Origin: Mucilaginibacter terrae
GTDB lineage: Bacteria; Bacteroidota; Bacteroidia; Sphingobacteriales; Sphingobacteriaceae
Length of the DNA stretch: 64,000 nucleotides
Direction: 5' to 3'
Assembly (NCBI RefSeq): GCF_031951985.1
Contig: NZ_JAVLVU010000001.1
Location: 3,596,001 to 3,660,000 of the forward strand
A program made the translations under genes and the position numbers. Each line of letters starts with the position of its first letter. Position 1 is the first letter of the stretch. The notes below the pieces were generated by a model that saw nothing but the letters and a program-made list of their open reading frames with translations, was not told the origin of the DNA and searched no databases. This document shows, piece after piece, positions 28,049 to 37,217 of the stretch.

Positions 28049-29452
28049 ATGCAATATGATGTTATCGTTATAGGTTCGGGGCCGGGTGGCTATGTGGCTG
28101 CTATACGTTGTGCCCAACTGGGTTTAAAAACTGCTTGTATTGAAAAGTACAGCACATTTGGCGGCACCTGCTTAAATGTAGGCTGTATCCCGTCAAAAGC
28201 TTTGCTCGACTCGAGTGAGCATTACCATAATGCTGCTCACACTTTTAAAACCCATGGTATTAACCTTGATAACCTGAGCGTTGACTTTAAACAGATGGTT
28301 ACCCGTAAAGATGAAGTAGTTGCACAAACTACCGGTGGCATTACCTTCCTGTTCAAAAAAAATAAAATTACTTCTTACCAAGGTGTAGGTTCGTTTAAAG
28401 ACAAAAATACCATTATCATTAAAAAAGCCGATGGTACGGAAGAAACTATTACCGGTAAAAATGTGATCATTGCTACCGGTTCAAAACCATCGAGCCTGCC
28501 TTTTTTACCTATCGACAAAAAGCGTATTATAACTTCAACAGAAGCCTTAAATCTGCCGGAGGTTCCTAAGCACTTAGTGTTAATTGGTGGTGGTGTTATT
28601 GGTTTGGAACTGGGTTCGGTATATGCGCGTTTGGGTGCTAAGGTTTCGGTTATCGAATACATGGATTCGATCATACCTACCATGGATAAAGGCTTGGGTA
28701 AAGAACTTCAGAAGGTGCTTTCCAAATTGGGTATGGAATTTTACCTCGGCCATAAAGTTACCGGTGCTAAAGTAGAAGGTGAAGAAGTTACCGTTACTTT
28801 TGATACTCCTAAAGGCGAACAAAAAGAACTGAAAGGCGACTATTGTTTAGTAGCCGTAGGTCGTGTTGCTTATACCGATGGCTTAGGTTTAGAGAATATT
28901 GGTATTACGGTTGAAGAGCGCGGTAAGAAAATTACTGTTGATGAACATCTTGAAACCAGTGTTAAAGGCATATACGCTATTGGCGATGTAGTTAAAGGTG
29001 TTATGCTTGCGCACAAAGCTGAGGATGAAGGTACTTTTGTAGCTGAAATAATTGCCGGTCAAAAGCCGCATATCAACTATAACCTTATCCCGGGTGTGGT
29101 TTACACCTGGCCAGAGGTTGCCAGCGTAGGTTATACCGAAGAGCAACTGAAAGAAAAAGGCGTGAAATACAAAACAGGTTCATTCCCTTTCAAAGCCAGC
29201 GGACGTGCCCGTGCCAGTATGGATTTGGATGGATTTGTTAAAGTATTGGCTGATGCCGCTACAGATGAAATATTGGGCATGCACATGATCGGTCCGCGTG
29301 CGGCCGATATGATTGCCGAAGGTGTGGTTGCGATGGAATTCCGTGCCAGTGCGGAAGATGTAACCCGTATGAGCCACGCTCACCCAACATTTACCGAAGC
29401 CATTCGCGAAGCCTGTTTAGCAGCTACCGACAATAGGCCTATACATATTTAG
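28049..29452 (+). CDS. lpdA: dihydrolipoyl dehydrogenase (E3)
   Basis: A 467-aa FAD flavoprotein that reoxidises dihydrolipoyl groups of 2-oxoacid dehydrogenase and glycine cleavage complexes using NAD+. FAD motif IGSGPGGYVAAI at 8-19; redox disulfide Cys41/Cys46 in GGTCLNVGCIPSK; NAD motif GGGVIGLELGSVYARLG; active-site His in HAHPTFTEAI. Full length, no lipoyl domain attached. No E1/E2 genes adjacent, so it is likely the shared E3. A terminator follows after 55 bp. Confidence 0.97.
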   Translation: MQYDVIVIGSGPGGYVAAIRCAQLGLKTACIEKYSTFGGTCLNVGCIPSKALLDSSEHYHNAAHTFKTHGINLDNLSVDFKQMVTRKDEVVAQTTGGITFLFKKNKITSYQGVGSFKDKNTIIIKKADGTEETITGKNVIIATGSKPSSLPFLPIDKKRIITSTEALNLPEVPKHLVLIGGGVIGLELGSVYARLGAKVSVIEYMDSIIPTMDKGLGKELQKVLSKLGMEFYLGHKVTGAKVEGEEVTVTFDTPKGEQKELKGDYCLVAVGRVAYTDGLGLENIGITVEERGKKITVDEHLETSVKGIYAIGDVVKGVMLAHKAEDEGTFVAEIIAGQKPHINYNLIPGVVYTWPEVASVGYTEEQLKEKGVKYKTGSFPFKASGRARASMDLDGFVKVLADAATDEILGMHMIGPRAADMIAEGVVAMEFRASAEDVTRMSHAHPTFTEAIREACLAATDNRPIHI

Positions 29453-29507
29453 TGAGTAAGATGATCAGTTGATTACGTGAGTAGTTAATTTGGTCGACAT
29501 TTGATAT

Positions 29508-29545
29508 AAAGGTTGCAGGGATTATCCTTGCAACCTTTCTTCTTT
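29508..29545 (+). terminator. terminator of lpdA
   Basis: Thirteen-base arms aaaggttgcaggg/ccttgcaaccttt, mostly paired, followed by cttcttt. Confidence 0.75.
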
Positions 29546-29625
29546 AATGAGGTTATGAATAAAGATATTTAACTTGAGTTTTATTAAGGAATTAACTTCC
29601 GGTTATCAACAATGGACTATCAATT

Positions 29626-30066
29626 ATGAACTTACTGATCAATATACCCATCACCTTGGTTACTGTAGGCATTATGGAAGCTTTCTCCTGGTTCATCCAT
29701 AAATACCTTTTTCATGGCCCGTTGTGGTTTATTCATAAAACGCACCATCAAGCGCGTCACGGGTGGTTTGAGTTGAATGATGTATTTAGCCTCGGTTTTG
29801 CAGGTTTATCTATGTGGCTGATGTGGACAGGGCATTTTACGCTTGATTACCGCTTTTGGATAGGCGTAGGCATCAGCTTGTATGGTTTTATCTACTTCAT
29901 TTTTCATGATTGGTTTATACACAACCGCTTTAAGGCATTTAAAACTACCAATAGCTATTTGCTGAGCATCCGCCGAGCGCATAAAATTCACCATAAGTCA
30001 ACGGAGAAAAATCCATCGGAAGAATTTGGGTTGCTGGTAGCGAGTAAGAAGTATTTTAAGAGATAG
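29626..30066 (+). CDS. crtZ: beta-carotene hydroxylase (CrtZ-like)
   Basis: A 146-aa membrane di-iron hydroxylase. All four His clusters are present: HKYLFH (25-30), HKTHH (37-41), HDWFIH (94-99) and HKIHH (119-123). CrtZ adds 3-hydroxyls to beta-ionone rings, giving zeaxanthin. Length and spacing fit CrtZ rather than the longer sterol desaturases. No other carotenoid gene is in the window, so it lies apart from any crt cluster. Confidence 0.9.
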   Translation: MNLLINIPITLVTVGIMEAFSWFIHKYLFHGPLWFIHKTHHQARHGWFELNDVFSLGFAGLSMWLMWTGHFTLDYRFWIGVGISLYGFIYFIFHDWFIHNRFKAFKTTNSYLLSIRRAHKIHHKSTEKNPSEEFGLLVASKKYFKR

Positions 30067-30073
30067 TATTGTA

Positions 30074-30799
30074 TTAATATGGTTTTTCGTTTAGTAAAAT
30101 ATAATTGAGCTTTTTACTTAACCCATCTAAATCAGGAAAAAGTGTATAGTAGGAAACTCCAAAATTATTTAAATCAATTTTTATATCACGTTTTGCACTT
30201 TCAGGGATAATAAATTTCTCTAAATAATTCGCATCCTCAAATGGTTTTGTAGGTTCTCTAAATAATTGAAAAATGCCACTTTGGGCACTAATTCTTGGTG
30301 TTAATGATGGGATAGATAAATATTGATAAGAACTACCTAAATCGTCAAACGGTGATTCTGTTTTTCTTAAAATAGTAGTCAATTTTTTTTGCGCATTAAA
30401 GGCAAAAAAAGCACCATCTGTTTTACTTTCATTTTCTACAGCAAAAAACAATGCAACAAGTGGGGACAGTGTCCAGTCAAGCAAGCGTGTTTTTAAACCA
30501 TGATGTTGAGCTATTGCAAGTAATATAAATAAGTTCGGTTCTCTTAAATCACTGTAAGTTTGAATCTCAAATTGACTAAATGCATTTTTCTCGGCCTCTT
30601 CTACATGTTTAACAGTAGGGAATCTTTCTGTGCCAAGCAACCTTCCGATACTGGGCATTAATTTGTAATCCAAATTACTATGGCCTCTAAAATACCACTG
30701 ATAGGGTTTGATAGTTGTTGGAGAGTGTCTTTCTTCTACAATTTCTACAAACCTTTTAAATGATGTAATTAAATATTTGTCATCAGTAAATACTTTCAT
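30074..30799 (-). CDS. FRG-domain protein
   Basis: A 241-aa protein with the FRG motif: YFRGHSNLDYKLMPSIGRL near residue 36 and AIAQHHGLKTRLLDWTLSPLVALFFAV at about 110-135. FRG domains are of unknown biochemistry and occur as stand-alone proteins or inside defence and toxin-like systems. The gene looks distinctly more A/T-rich than its neighbours and sits alone between crtZ and murB, which is consistent with recent acquisition. No cognate partner is seen. Confidence 0.9.
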   Translation of the reverse strand: MKVFTDDKYLITSFKRFVEIVEERHSPTTIKPYQWYFRGHSNLDYKLMPSIGRLLGTERFPTVKHVEEAEKNAFSQFEIQTYSDLREPNLFILLAIAQHHGLKTRLLDWTLSPLVALFFAVENESKTDGAFFAFNAQKKLTTILRKTESPFDDLGSSYQYLSIPSLTPRISAQSGIFQLFREPTKPFEDANYLEKFIIPESAKRDIKIDLNNFGVSYYTLFPDLDGLSKKLNYILLNEKPY

Positions 30800-30896
30800 T
30801 GTGATATTGGCCCGTTATACTGTGGCCTTATTCAAATATACATATTAGCTATCTCTAATAAAATTCCGAAATTCGCCCCACTATATAACAACGCTC

Positions 30897-31916
30897 ATGC
30901 TGCAGATCGAAGAAAACGTTTCGCTTAAAAATTTCAACACCTTTGGTATTGAGGCCAGTGCCCGGTACTTTGTAGAAATTAACCATGAGCAGGATTTAAC
31001 CGAACTCTTTGCCGATTCGCAATGGCTAACCACCGAGCGGCTCGTTTTGGGCGGCGGCAGCAATATGTTGCTGGTAAATAATTTCGACGGACTGGTGATC
31101 CGCCTCAACATTCGCGGCATCGAACACCGCATAAACCACAATGAGGTTATTATAGAAGCCGGTGCCGGCGAAGTATGGAACGACCTGGTAAACTTTTGCG
31201 TAAACCACAACTTTGCCGGTATGGAGAACCTCAGCCTCATTCCCGGTTCGGTGGGTGCATCACCCATCCAAAACATAGGCGCTTATGGGGTCGAACTCAA
31301 AGATGTGTTTGAAAGCTGCCGCGCATTCGAAGTTGCTACCGGACAAGTAAAAGTTTTTAGTAAAGAAGATTGCCAGTTTGGCTACCGCGAAAGTGTGTTT
31401 AAATCGGCCTTAAAGGGGCAATACATTATTACGTCGGTTAAGTTTAAACTGTCGCTTACCCCCAATCTTAACATAAGCTACGGAGCCATAGGGCAGGAGT
31501 TGGCTAACCGGGGCATTGGGGAGCCTACTATAAAAGATGTATCACAAGTGGTATCGGCCATCCGTGTATCTAAACTGCCCGACCCTTCTACCATAGGTAA
31601 TTCAGGAAGCTTTTTTAAAAATCCGGTTATTGATACCAATCTATTCCAAACCATAAAAGCACAATATCCCGAGGTGGCAAACTATCCCGCAGGCGATAAT
31701 AAAGTTAAACTGGCAGCAGGCTGGCTTATAGAACAATGCGGCTGGAAGGGAAAAGTGGTAGGTAATACCGGTACCTGGGAAAATCAGGCATTAGTACTGG
31801 TGAATCACGGCGGGGCTACCGGTCAAGAGATATACAACCTGTCGTCGCAAATCATAGACAGTGTGTATACAAAATTTGGCGTTATGCTCGATCGCGAAGT
31901 GAACATCATCCCATAA
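30897..31916 (+). CDS. murB: UDP-N-acetylmuramate dehydrogenase
   Basis: A 339-aa FAD enzyme that reduces UDP-GlcNAc-enolpyruvate to UDP-MurNAc with NADPH in peptidoglycan synthesis. N-terminal FAD_binding_4 domain with GGGSNML and PGSVGASPIQNIGAYGVEL; MurB C-terminal domain with GNSGSFFKNPVI (catalytic Ser) and a conserved Glu near the C-terminus. Type I (E. coli) length. Away from the other mur genes. Confidence 0.97.
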   Translation: MLQIEENVSLKNFNTFGIEASARYFVEINHEQDLTELFADSQWLTTERLVLGGGSNMLLVNNFDGLVIRLNIRGIEHRINHNEVIIEAGAGEVWNDLVNFCVNHNFAGMENLSLIPGSVGASPIQNIGAYGVELKDVFESCRAFEVATGQVKVFSKEDCQFGYRESVFKSALKGQYIITSVKFKLSLTPNLNISYGAIGQELANRGIGEPTIKDVSQVVSAIRVSKLPDPSTIGNSGSFFKNPVIDTNLFQTIKAQYPEVANYPAGDNKVKLAAGWLIEQCGWKGKVVGNTGTWENQALVLVNHGGATGQEIYNLSSQIIDSVYTKFGVMLDREVNIIP

Positions 31917-32133
31917 AGCTTACACTTTATACAGTAAAATCCAATAATCTGAACACAACGTAGGGTATTGTACTCAAAACCTTACAGTAAATATTACAGT
32001 TATAATAACAAATGTTACCAATTTGTTTTATAAATATTAAGGCATTGATGCACAGTAGGCTTATCAAGGGCATTTAGGTATAAAAACCTCAGTTTTTTTC
32101 GAATTTATACTGGCTATTTGTCATTTTAAATTC

Positions 32134-32173
32134 ACAGATAATACAAAACGGTATCATGTTTGCCATTATCTGT
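32134..32173. promoter_or_regulatory. inverted repeat before the ECF sigma gene
   Basis: Nine-base arms acagataat and attatctgt, 22 bases apart, with a further acagataac beside the sigma start. It may be an operator or attenuator of this gene. Confidence 0.4.
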
Positions 32174-32198
32174 ATACAAAACTTTAACAGATAACAGA

Positions 32199-32738
32199 AT
32201 GACAAAGATTGAGTTTAACACCATGGTATTGCGTCAAGCCAGTTCACTACGTTCATACGCACTGCACTTTACTCATGACGCAGACGATGCTAACGACCTT
32301 GTTCAGGATACAATGTTGAAGGCTATTACCTACTACAATAAATTTAAAGAAGGTACCAATTTGAAAGGATGGTTGTACACCATCATGAAAAACACGTTCA
32401 TTAACAACTACCGTCGTTTTGTTAAAATGAGCACCTTCGTAACCAAGTCTGAAGAAATTTCATCAGCCAACTTAGTATTCAGCTCAACCAAAAATCAGGG
32501 TGAATCTAAATTTGTAATGGATGATATTCGTCGTGCTTTAGACAAATTACCCGAAGATTATTATGTGCCATTCACCATGTACTTTGAAGGTCACAAATAT
32601 CACGAAATTGCTGATCACTTAACAATCCCTATCGGTACCGTAAAAACCCGTATCCACGTTGCCCGCAAGCTGCTTAAAAAGAACTTGAAAGCATATGATA
32701 ATGGTGTTAAAAAAGCGGTTTATGCCGAGGAAGAATAA
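32199..32738 (+). CDS. ECF-type RNA polymerase sigma factor
   Basis: About 179 aa from ATG 32199 (an upstream in-frame TTG/CTG-type extension is ignored). Region 2 has FTHDADDANDLVQDTMLKAI and LKGWLYTIMKNTFINNYRR; region 4 has LPEDYYVPFTMYFEGHKYHEIADHL and IPIGTVKTRIHVARKLLKK. No linked anti-sigma; family members of this kind are highly conserved in Bacteroidota and widely expressed. Strong terminator follows. Confidence 0.93.
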   Translation: MTKIEFNTMVLRQASSLRSYALHFTHDADDANDLVQDTMLKAITYYNKFKEGTNLKGWLYTIMKNTFINNYRRFVKMSTFVTKSEEISSANLVFSSTKNQGESKFVMDDIRRALDKLPEDYYVPFTMYFEGHKYHEIADHLTIPIGTVKTRIHVARKLLKKNLKAYDNGVKKAVYAEEE

Positions 32739-32770
32739 TTTGCACTTTTAAACTCAATATATAGAATGAG

Positions 32771-32800
32771 AAGGCCCGCTTTGTATAAGCGGGCTTTTTT
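32771..32800 (+). terminator. terminator of the ECF sigma gene
   Basis: Stem ggcccgctt/aagcgggct with a short loop and six T. Confidence 0.9.
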
Positions 32801-32953
32801 GTTGATGGGAATTATCTAATCTTATAAAAGCGGCTAAAGCTTTTGTTAAAAATGAAACTTTATCCTGCACTGTGTCTTGCAACGAGTATATAAAAATGGT
32901 TCAGCTATGCATGGTTGCAGGCCTGTGAGGCATAAATTTATTTACCTTGCAGC

Positions 32954-33250
32954 ATGCTTCAATTGCTGCAACTAATAGCGTTAATTATAGGTTTTATGGC
33001 TTTCGGTTTTTTTGCCAAAGCCAATGTAACTATCATCAAATTCAGGAAACTTACTAACTGGGGTTTATTGCAATTATGGACTGGTAACCTCAATACGCAA
33101 ACCTTGGTCAAACATGCTCCTGTGGCTAATAATCTTGTAGAAAAAAAGCTGCTTAGAGCAATTGTTACGCATGATCGCACAAAAAATATCGTTTATTTTT
33201 GTGTAGTGGTTAATGTGTTAATATTGGTAATTAGTCTTTTAAATAAATAA
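32954..33250 (+). CDS. membrane protein of unknown function
   Basis: 98 aa with a membrane segment at each end (about 2-20 and 78-95) and a basic loop (FRKLTNWGLL, KKLLRAIVTHDRTKN). No family recognised. It stands alone between the sigma factor and a convergent gene. Confidence 0.6.
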   Translation: MLQLLQLIALIIGFMAFGFFAKANVTIIKFRKLTNWGLLQLWTGNLNTQTLVKHAPVANNLVEKKLLRAIVTHDRTKNIVYFCVVVNVLILVISLLNK

Positions 33251-33283
33251 GCGTAAGCCGGTAAATTAGCAAAGTACTTACTT

Positions 33284-34646
33284 CTAATTCCGTTTTAACC
33301 AAGCCTCGGGCACCGGTATAATACAAATATTCATCGATTTTCCATCGGCCGATAGCATGGCCGATTGTATTTCTATCCGTGTACCGTCAGGACTAAATGT
33401 AGGGTGCGGATGGTCGGCCGCGGTTTCTTTATGGCCGGTTGAAAGCATGATCATTTCACGTGTGTGCCTGTCAATAAGGTATATACTGCGCGAAAAATCA
33501 TCGCCCACGGCCCAGCGGCCATCTTTTGACCCACCCACATGCCATAAACCGCTGCCGCTTGGTGTTTGCCCGGCAATGGTCATTTCGCGTGTGCGAATGT
33601 TTACTATGCCCAGCCCGGTTGGCTTTTCGCGTGTGCCCGATTGCCCCCAGGCTGTTTCCTGACCGGGGTTGGCACCGCCCACTGCCGTTCCGGGCTTTGC
33701 CTCACCTTCGGTGCCGGGTATTTTACGGTGACCCATAATGGCAATGGCTACCTCGTTGGGCGTAATAACGGCTTCGTGGGTTACCCATTCGTAAGGCGCC
33801 TCGGGGTAAAGCGGGCGCAAGCCTGTGCCATCGGCCATAACCGTCCATGTGCGTTGGGGCGATTTTCCGCCGGTTTCCCAGCAAAAAATAATTTCGCCAG
33901 GTACCCAGGGGTTTACCTGTATATGCCCAATTTGGAAAGGTACCGATGTGATGTATTTAATATCGCCTGTTTTAACATTCATGCTGGCCAGGCCGTTTGG
34001 TCCTGCGCCCATATTGCGTGGGCCAAAGGCACTTTCAACCTTAGCACCTGGCTCCATATGCTTTGCTGCCTCGGCACGGCCCACATGAAAGTATACTTTA
34101 TCCTCGTCGGCATCTAAAGCCATGTCGCCACCTGCACCCATCTCGGCAGGTATGGTGCCGCAAATGCGTTGATATGCCGATACGGGCTGCATTTTACCGG
34201 TTTTGCTATCGGCAAGTATTTTAGTTAGATCCATTTCAACCAGTTGCATAGCCGTTGAAGTGCGCTGACCGGGAGTTTCGGGCTGATTACCTGCGCGGCG
34301 CAGTAAGTATAGCTTCATGCTTTTGCGGGCCAGGTTGAGCATGCCGGTGTAACCACCTTCGGTAATTTGCACCATATCGCCGGTTTTTTCATTTACGGCC
34401 AAAGCCTCTCCCTTAGCCCGGTTTGAGCGGAATACCAGCCACTGGCCGTCTGATGTCCATTGCGGGTGAGTTTGGTAAATTTTGGTATCGCCCGCAGGGG
34501 TGCTGGTTAAAAAATGTAAGCATGGTGCCGGTTACAGGGTCTTTCACTATTTTTCGTTCGCTCGGGAAACGTTTGCCTATTTGCGCGTAGGTACTTAGGT
34601 TAAGTCCTGTCAATAAAATGAACAGTCTAACACATATTTTTTTCAT
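33284..34646 (-). pseudogene. secreted beta-propeller (PD40/TolB-like) protein, frameshifted
   Basis: A signal peptide (MKKICVRLFILLTGLNLSTYA) begins a protein whose first frame ends at 34413. A second frame runs without gap from TMLTFLTSTPAGDTKIYQTHPQWTSDGQWLVFRSN to the end at 33284. The switch falls in a six-A run on the plus strand at 34509-34514 (six T on the coding strand); removing one base joins the frames into about 453 aa. The body contains WTSDGQWLVFRSN, HVGGSKDGRWAVGDD and HPTFSPDGTRI, repeat signatures of PD40 propellers, as in oligogalacturonate-lyase-like and TolB-like proteins. Periplasmic by prediction. Either decayed or a sequencing error in the homopolymer. Confidence 0.85.
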
Positions 34647-34760
34647 GGTTAGGTATAAAGTTTTAATAAGCTATACGAGTTGGCTTATGCGGTAAAATAA
34701 ATGGTTATGGCTAAGCTACTACTAAATTGCCACTCAGTATCTATTATCAGGACGGTGCAG

Positions 34761-34781
34761 GTTACTCTTATGCAGAGTAAC
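34761..34781. other. short perfect hairpin
   Basis: Arms gttactct/agagtaac around tatgc, in the spacer before the SPFH gene. No T run; role unknown. Confidence 0.35.
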
Positions 34782-34864
34782 AATAAATAATATATTCGTT
34801 ATTTGTTTTTCAAGAGTTAATGCCCATTTTAGTGCTGTACTTATCGGCAATTAAATAATACAAC

Positions 34865-35986
34865 ATGGGATTTTTAAGCAATTTGCTCAGCGAATTTATA
34901 GATATAATAGAGTGGGTTGATACCACTCAAGACACACTGGTATGGAAATTTGAACGACATAACAATGCCATAAAAATGGGTGCCAAGCTTACCGTACGCG
35001 AATCGCAGGTAGCTATTTTTATGAACGAGGGTAAGGTGGCTGATGTGTTTACGCCGGGCATATATGAGTTATCGACCCAAAACATGCCCATATTAACGGC
35101 TTTACAAAGCTGGGCCTACGGTTTTAAAAGCCCGTTTAAGGCCGATGTGTTTTTTATAAGTACCCGCCAGTTTACCAACCAAAAATGGGGAACCAAAAAC
35201 CCGGTAATGCTGCGCGATGCTGAGTTTGGCCCGGTGCGTTTAAGGGCCTTTGGTACATTTAGTTTCAGGGTAAATAACGCGCTTAAATTTTTGCAGCAAG
35301 TATCTGCTACTAATACCAATTATACCGTTGATGGTATTAACGAGCAGCTGCGCAACACCATCGTATCAAGAGGTATGGATGAGGTTGCGGCTTCTAAAAT
35401 TCCAATTCTCGATCTGGCTGCTAATTATGATGAAGTATCGGGCCTCATCAAAAATAAAATTCAGGGCGATTATGATAACCTTGGCCTCGAGCTAACCACG
35501 CTCATGGTGGAGAATATCTCATTGCCGCCCGAAGTGGAAACCGCTTTAGATAAACGCAGCCAAATGGGTATTATTGGCAACCTGGGTGCTTATGCACAGT
35601 ACCAGGCTGCCAATGCTATCGAAAAATCGGCTGAGAATACTATTGGTGGTAACCTGGCATCAGCAGGAATGGGGCTTGCCGCAGGTGCTGCCATGATGGG
35701 GCAGGCGGGCAATATATTCCAGCAAAACCATTTTGATGCCACTGCTACTAACCAGGCAGGCGGCCCTCCGCCAATACCCCAAGCTGATGAGTATTTTATT
35801 GCCTTGAACGGTAAATCTGATGGTCCGCATAGTTTAGACACTATTACCAAAATGGTATCGGCACAAACACTTAATGCCACAAGTATGGTTTGGAAAAAAG
35901 GTATGGCCGAATGGCAGGCAGCCGGTAATACGCCCGAGCTTGCTGGTTTATTTGAAAACATGCCGCCACCGCTTCCGCAGGTTTAA
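34865..35986 (+). CDS. SPFH-domain protein with C-terminal GYF_2 domain (YdjI-like)
   Basis: A 373-aa protein. The SPFH/virion-core-like domain covers about 25-250 (MGAKLTVRESQVAIFMNEGKVADVFTPG and the rest of the fold), a Gly/Ala-rich helix is at about 255-300, and a GYF_2 domain is at the C-terminus (EYFIALNGKSDGPHSLDTI, then MVWKKGMAEWQAA). SPFH proteins organise membranes; B. subtilis YdjI of the pspA-ydjGHI group is the closest recalled model. It is followed 13 bp later by a zinc-ribbon protein, so the two form one unit. No pspA homologue is in the window. Confidence 0.9.
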   Translation: MGFLSNLLSEFIDIIEWVDTTQDTLVWKFERHNNAIKMGAKLTVRESQVAIFMNEGKVADVFTPGIYELSTQNMPILTALQSWAYGFKSPFKADVFFISTRQFTNQKWGTKNPVMLRDAEFGPVRLRAFGTFSFRVNNALKFLQQVSATNTNYTVDGINEQLRNTIVSRGMDEVAASKIPILDLAANYDEVSGLIKNKIQGDYDNLGLELTTLMVENISLPPEVETALDKRSQMGIIGNLGAYAQYQAANAIEKSAENTIGGNLASAGMGLAAGAAMMGQAGNIFQQNHFDATATNQAGGPPPIPQADEYFIALNGKSDGPHSLDTITKMVSAQTLNATSMVWKKGMAEWQAAGNTPELAGLFENMPPPLPQV

Positions 35987-35999
35987 ATCCTGATATTTT

Positions 36000-37115
36000 A
36001 TGAGTGATATATCGGTAAACGATTCGTTGAAGTGTGCAGGCTGTGGCGCGGTATTACATTATGTGCCCGGTACCCACCAATTAAAGTGCGAGTATTGCGG
36101 CGAAGCCAATGAAATAACCCCGGCTACAACCAAACGTAACGAGATAGAATCGGTAGAGTACGCCGCCTTTTTGAAAACGGTTAACGGCCTGCCCGCAAAC
36201 CCCGATATTAAAGTAGTTAAGTGCAACAGTTGCGGGTCTGAAACTAATTTTAACGGTAATGAGGCCGCCGGTAAGTGTGCTTTTTGTGCATCGCCATTGA
36301 TAATACAGTTGGGTAAAAGCGAGAGTACGTTAAAACCACACTATATTCTACCGTTTATTTTGAATGAAGCCGATGCCGGGCAAAAGTTTAAAGACTGGCT
36401 GGAAGGCTTGTGGTTTGCACCCGGTGATATTGTGCGCGAGGCTAAGGCTAATACCTCGCTAAAAGGTATTTACATGCCTTACTGGACCTATGATTGTAAT
36501 ACCACCACCCACTACACCGGCGAGCGCGGCGAATACCACTATACCACCGAAACATACACCGAAACCGTAAACGGCAGGGAAGAGACCCGCACCCGGCAGG
36601 TAAGGCATACCCGCTGGTACGATACCCGCGGAAAGGTTTTTTGCGATTTTGAAAATGTCACCATACCGGCCAGCCAATCGTTACCTGCCGAAACTCTTAC
36701 CGAGCTTAATCCCTGGAATTTTAAAGCGCTTAAAGCTTATGACGAAAGATACTTGAGCGGCCTAAGTGCCGAAACCTACCAGATAAAACCCGATGCTGGT
36801 TTGGAAATGGCCAAACAGATTATGGTTGATACTATTGAAGATGCCATACGTGATGATATTGGCGGCGATGAGCAACGTATATCAAGCCATCATAGTCAGT
36901 ATAACAACGTGGCCATAAAATATGTGATGCTTCCTGTTTGGGTGAGCGCCTATATATACGGCAAAAAGGTTTACCAATTTACGGTTAATGCCTGCACCGG
37001 CGAGGTGGTTGGCAAAAGGCCATACAGCGCAATCAAAATTGCGCTGGCTATTATACTGGGTTTAATACTTATTGCCCTCATTATTGTAGCACTTGCTGCA
37101 AAACAAATACGTTAA
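36000..37115 (+). CDS. tandem zinc-ribbon protein with C-terminal membrane anchor (YdjG-like)
   Basis: A 371-aa protein. Two Cys4 zinc ribbons lie in the first 100 residues (KCAGCG...KCEYCG and KCNSCG...KCAFCA), a mixed domain of about 200 residues follows, and a C-terminal membrane helix is at about 345-367. B. subtilis YdjG, which recruits the SPFH protein YdjI, has the same ribbon-plus-anchor design. Working with the SPFH protein upstream at the membrane under stress is a reasonable inference. Confidence 0.85.
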   Translation: MSDISVNDSLKCAGCGAVLHYVPGTHQLKCEYCGEANEITPATTKRNEIESVEYAAFLKTVNGLPANPDIKVVKCNSCGSETNFNGNEAAGKCAFCASPLIIQLGKSESTLKPHYILPFILNEADAGQKFKDWLEGLWFAPGDIVREAKANTSLKGIYMPYWTYDCNTTTHYTGERGEYHYTTETYTETVNGREETRTRQVRHTRWYDTRGKVFCDFENVTIPASQSLPAETLTELNPWNFKALKAYDERYLSGLSAETYQIKPDAGLEMAKQIMVDTIEDAIRDDIGGDEQRISSHHSQYNNVAIKYVMLPVWVSAYIYGKKVYQFTVNACTGEVVGKRPYSAIKIALAIILGLILIALIIVALAAKQIR

Positions 37116-37217
37116 GTGCAGGAGCTGATGCTTTTAAGTATCTAACTATTTAAACACAATTGCTCTATTTAAAACAAAAAGGTAACATTCAGGCTTTTAT
37201 GAGGAAATATCCTCAAA

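Noticed and set aside
30074-30799. Multi-gene defence island around the FRG gene
   Set aside because: Neighbours (crtZ, murB) are housekeeping or metabolic; no other defence gene is present.
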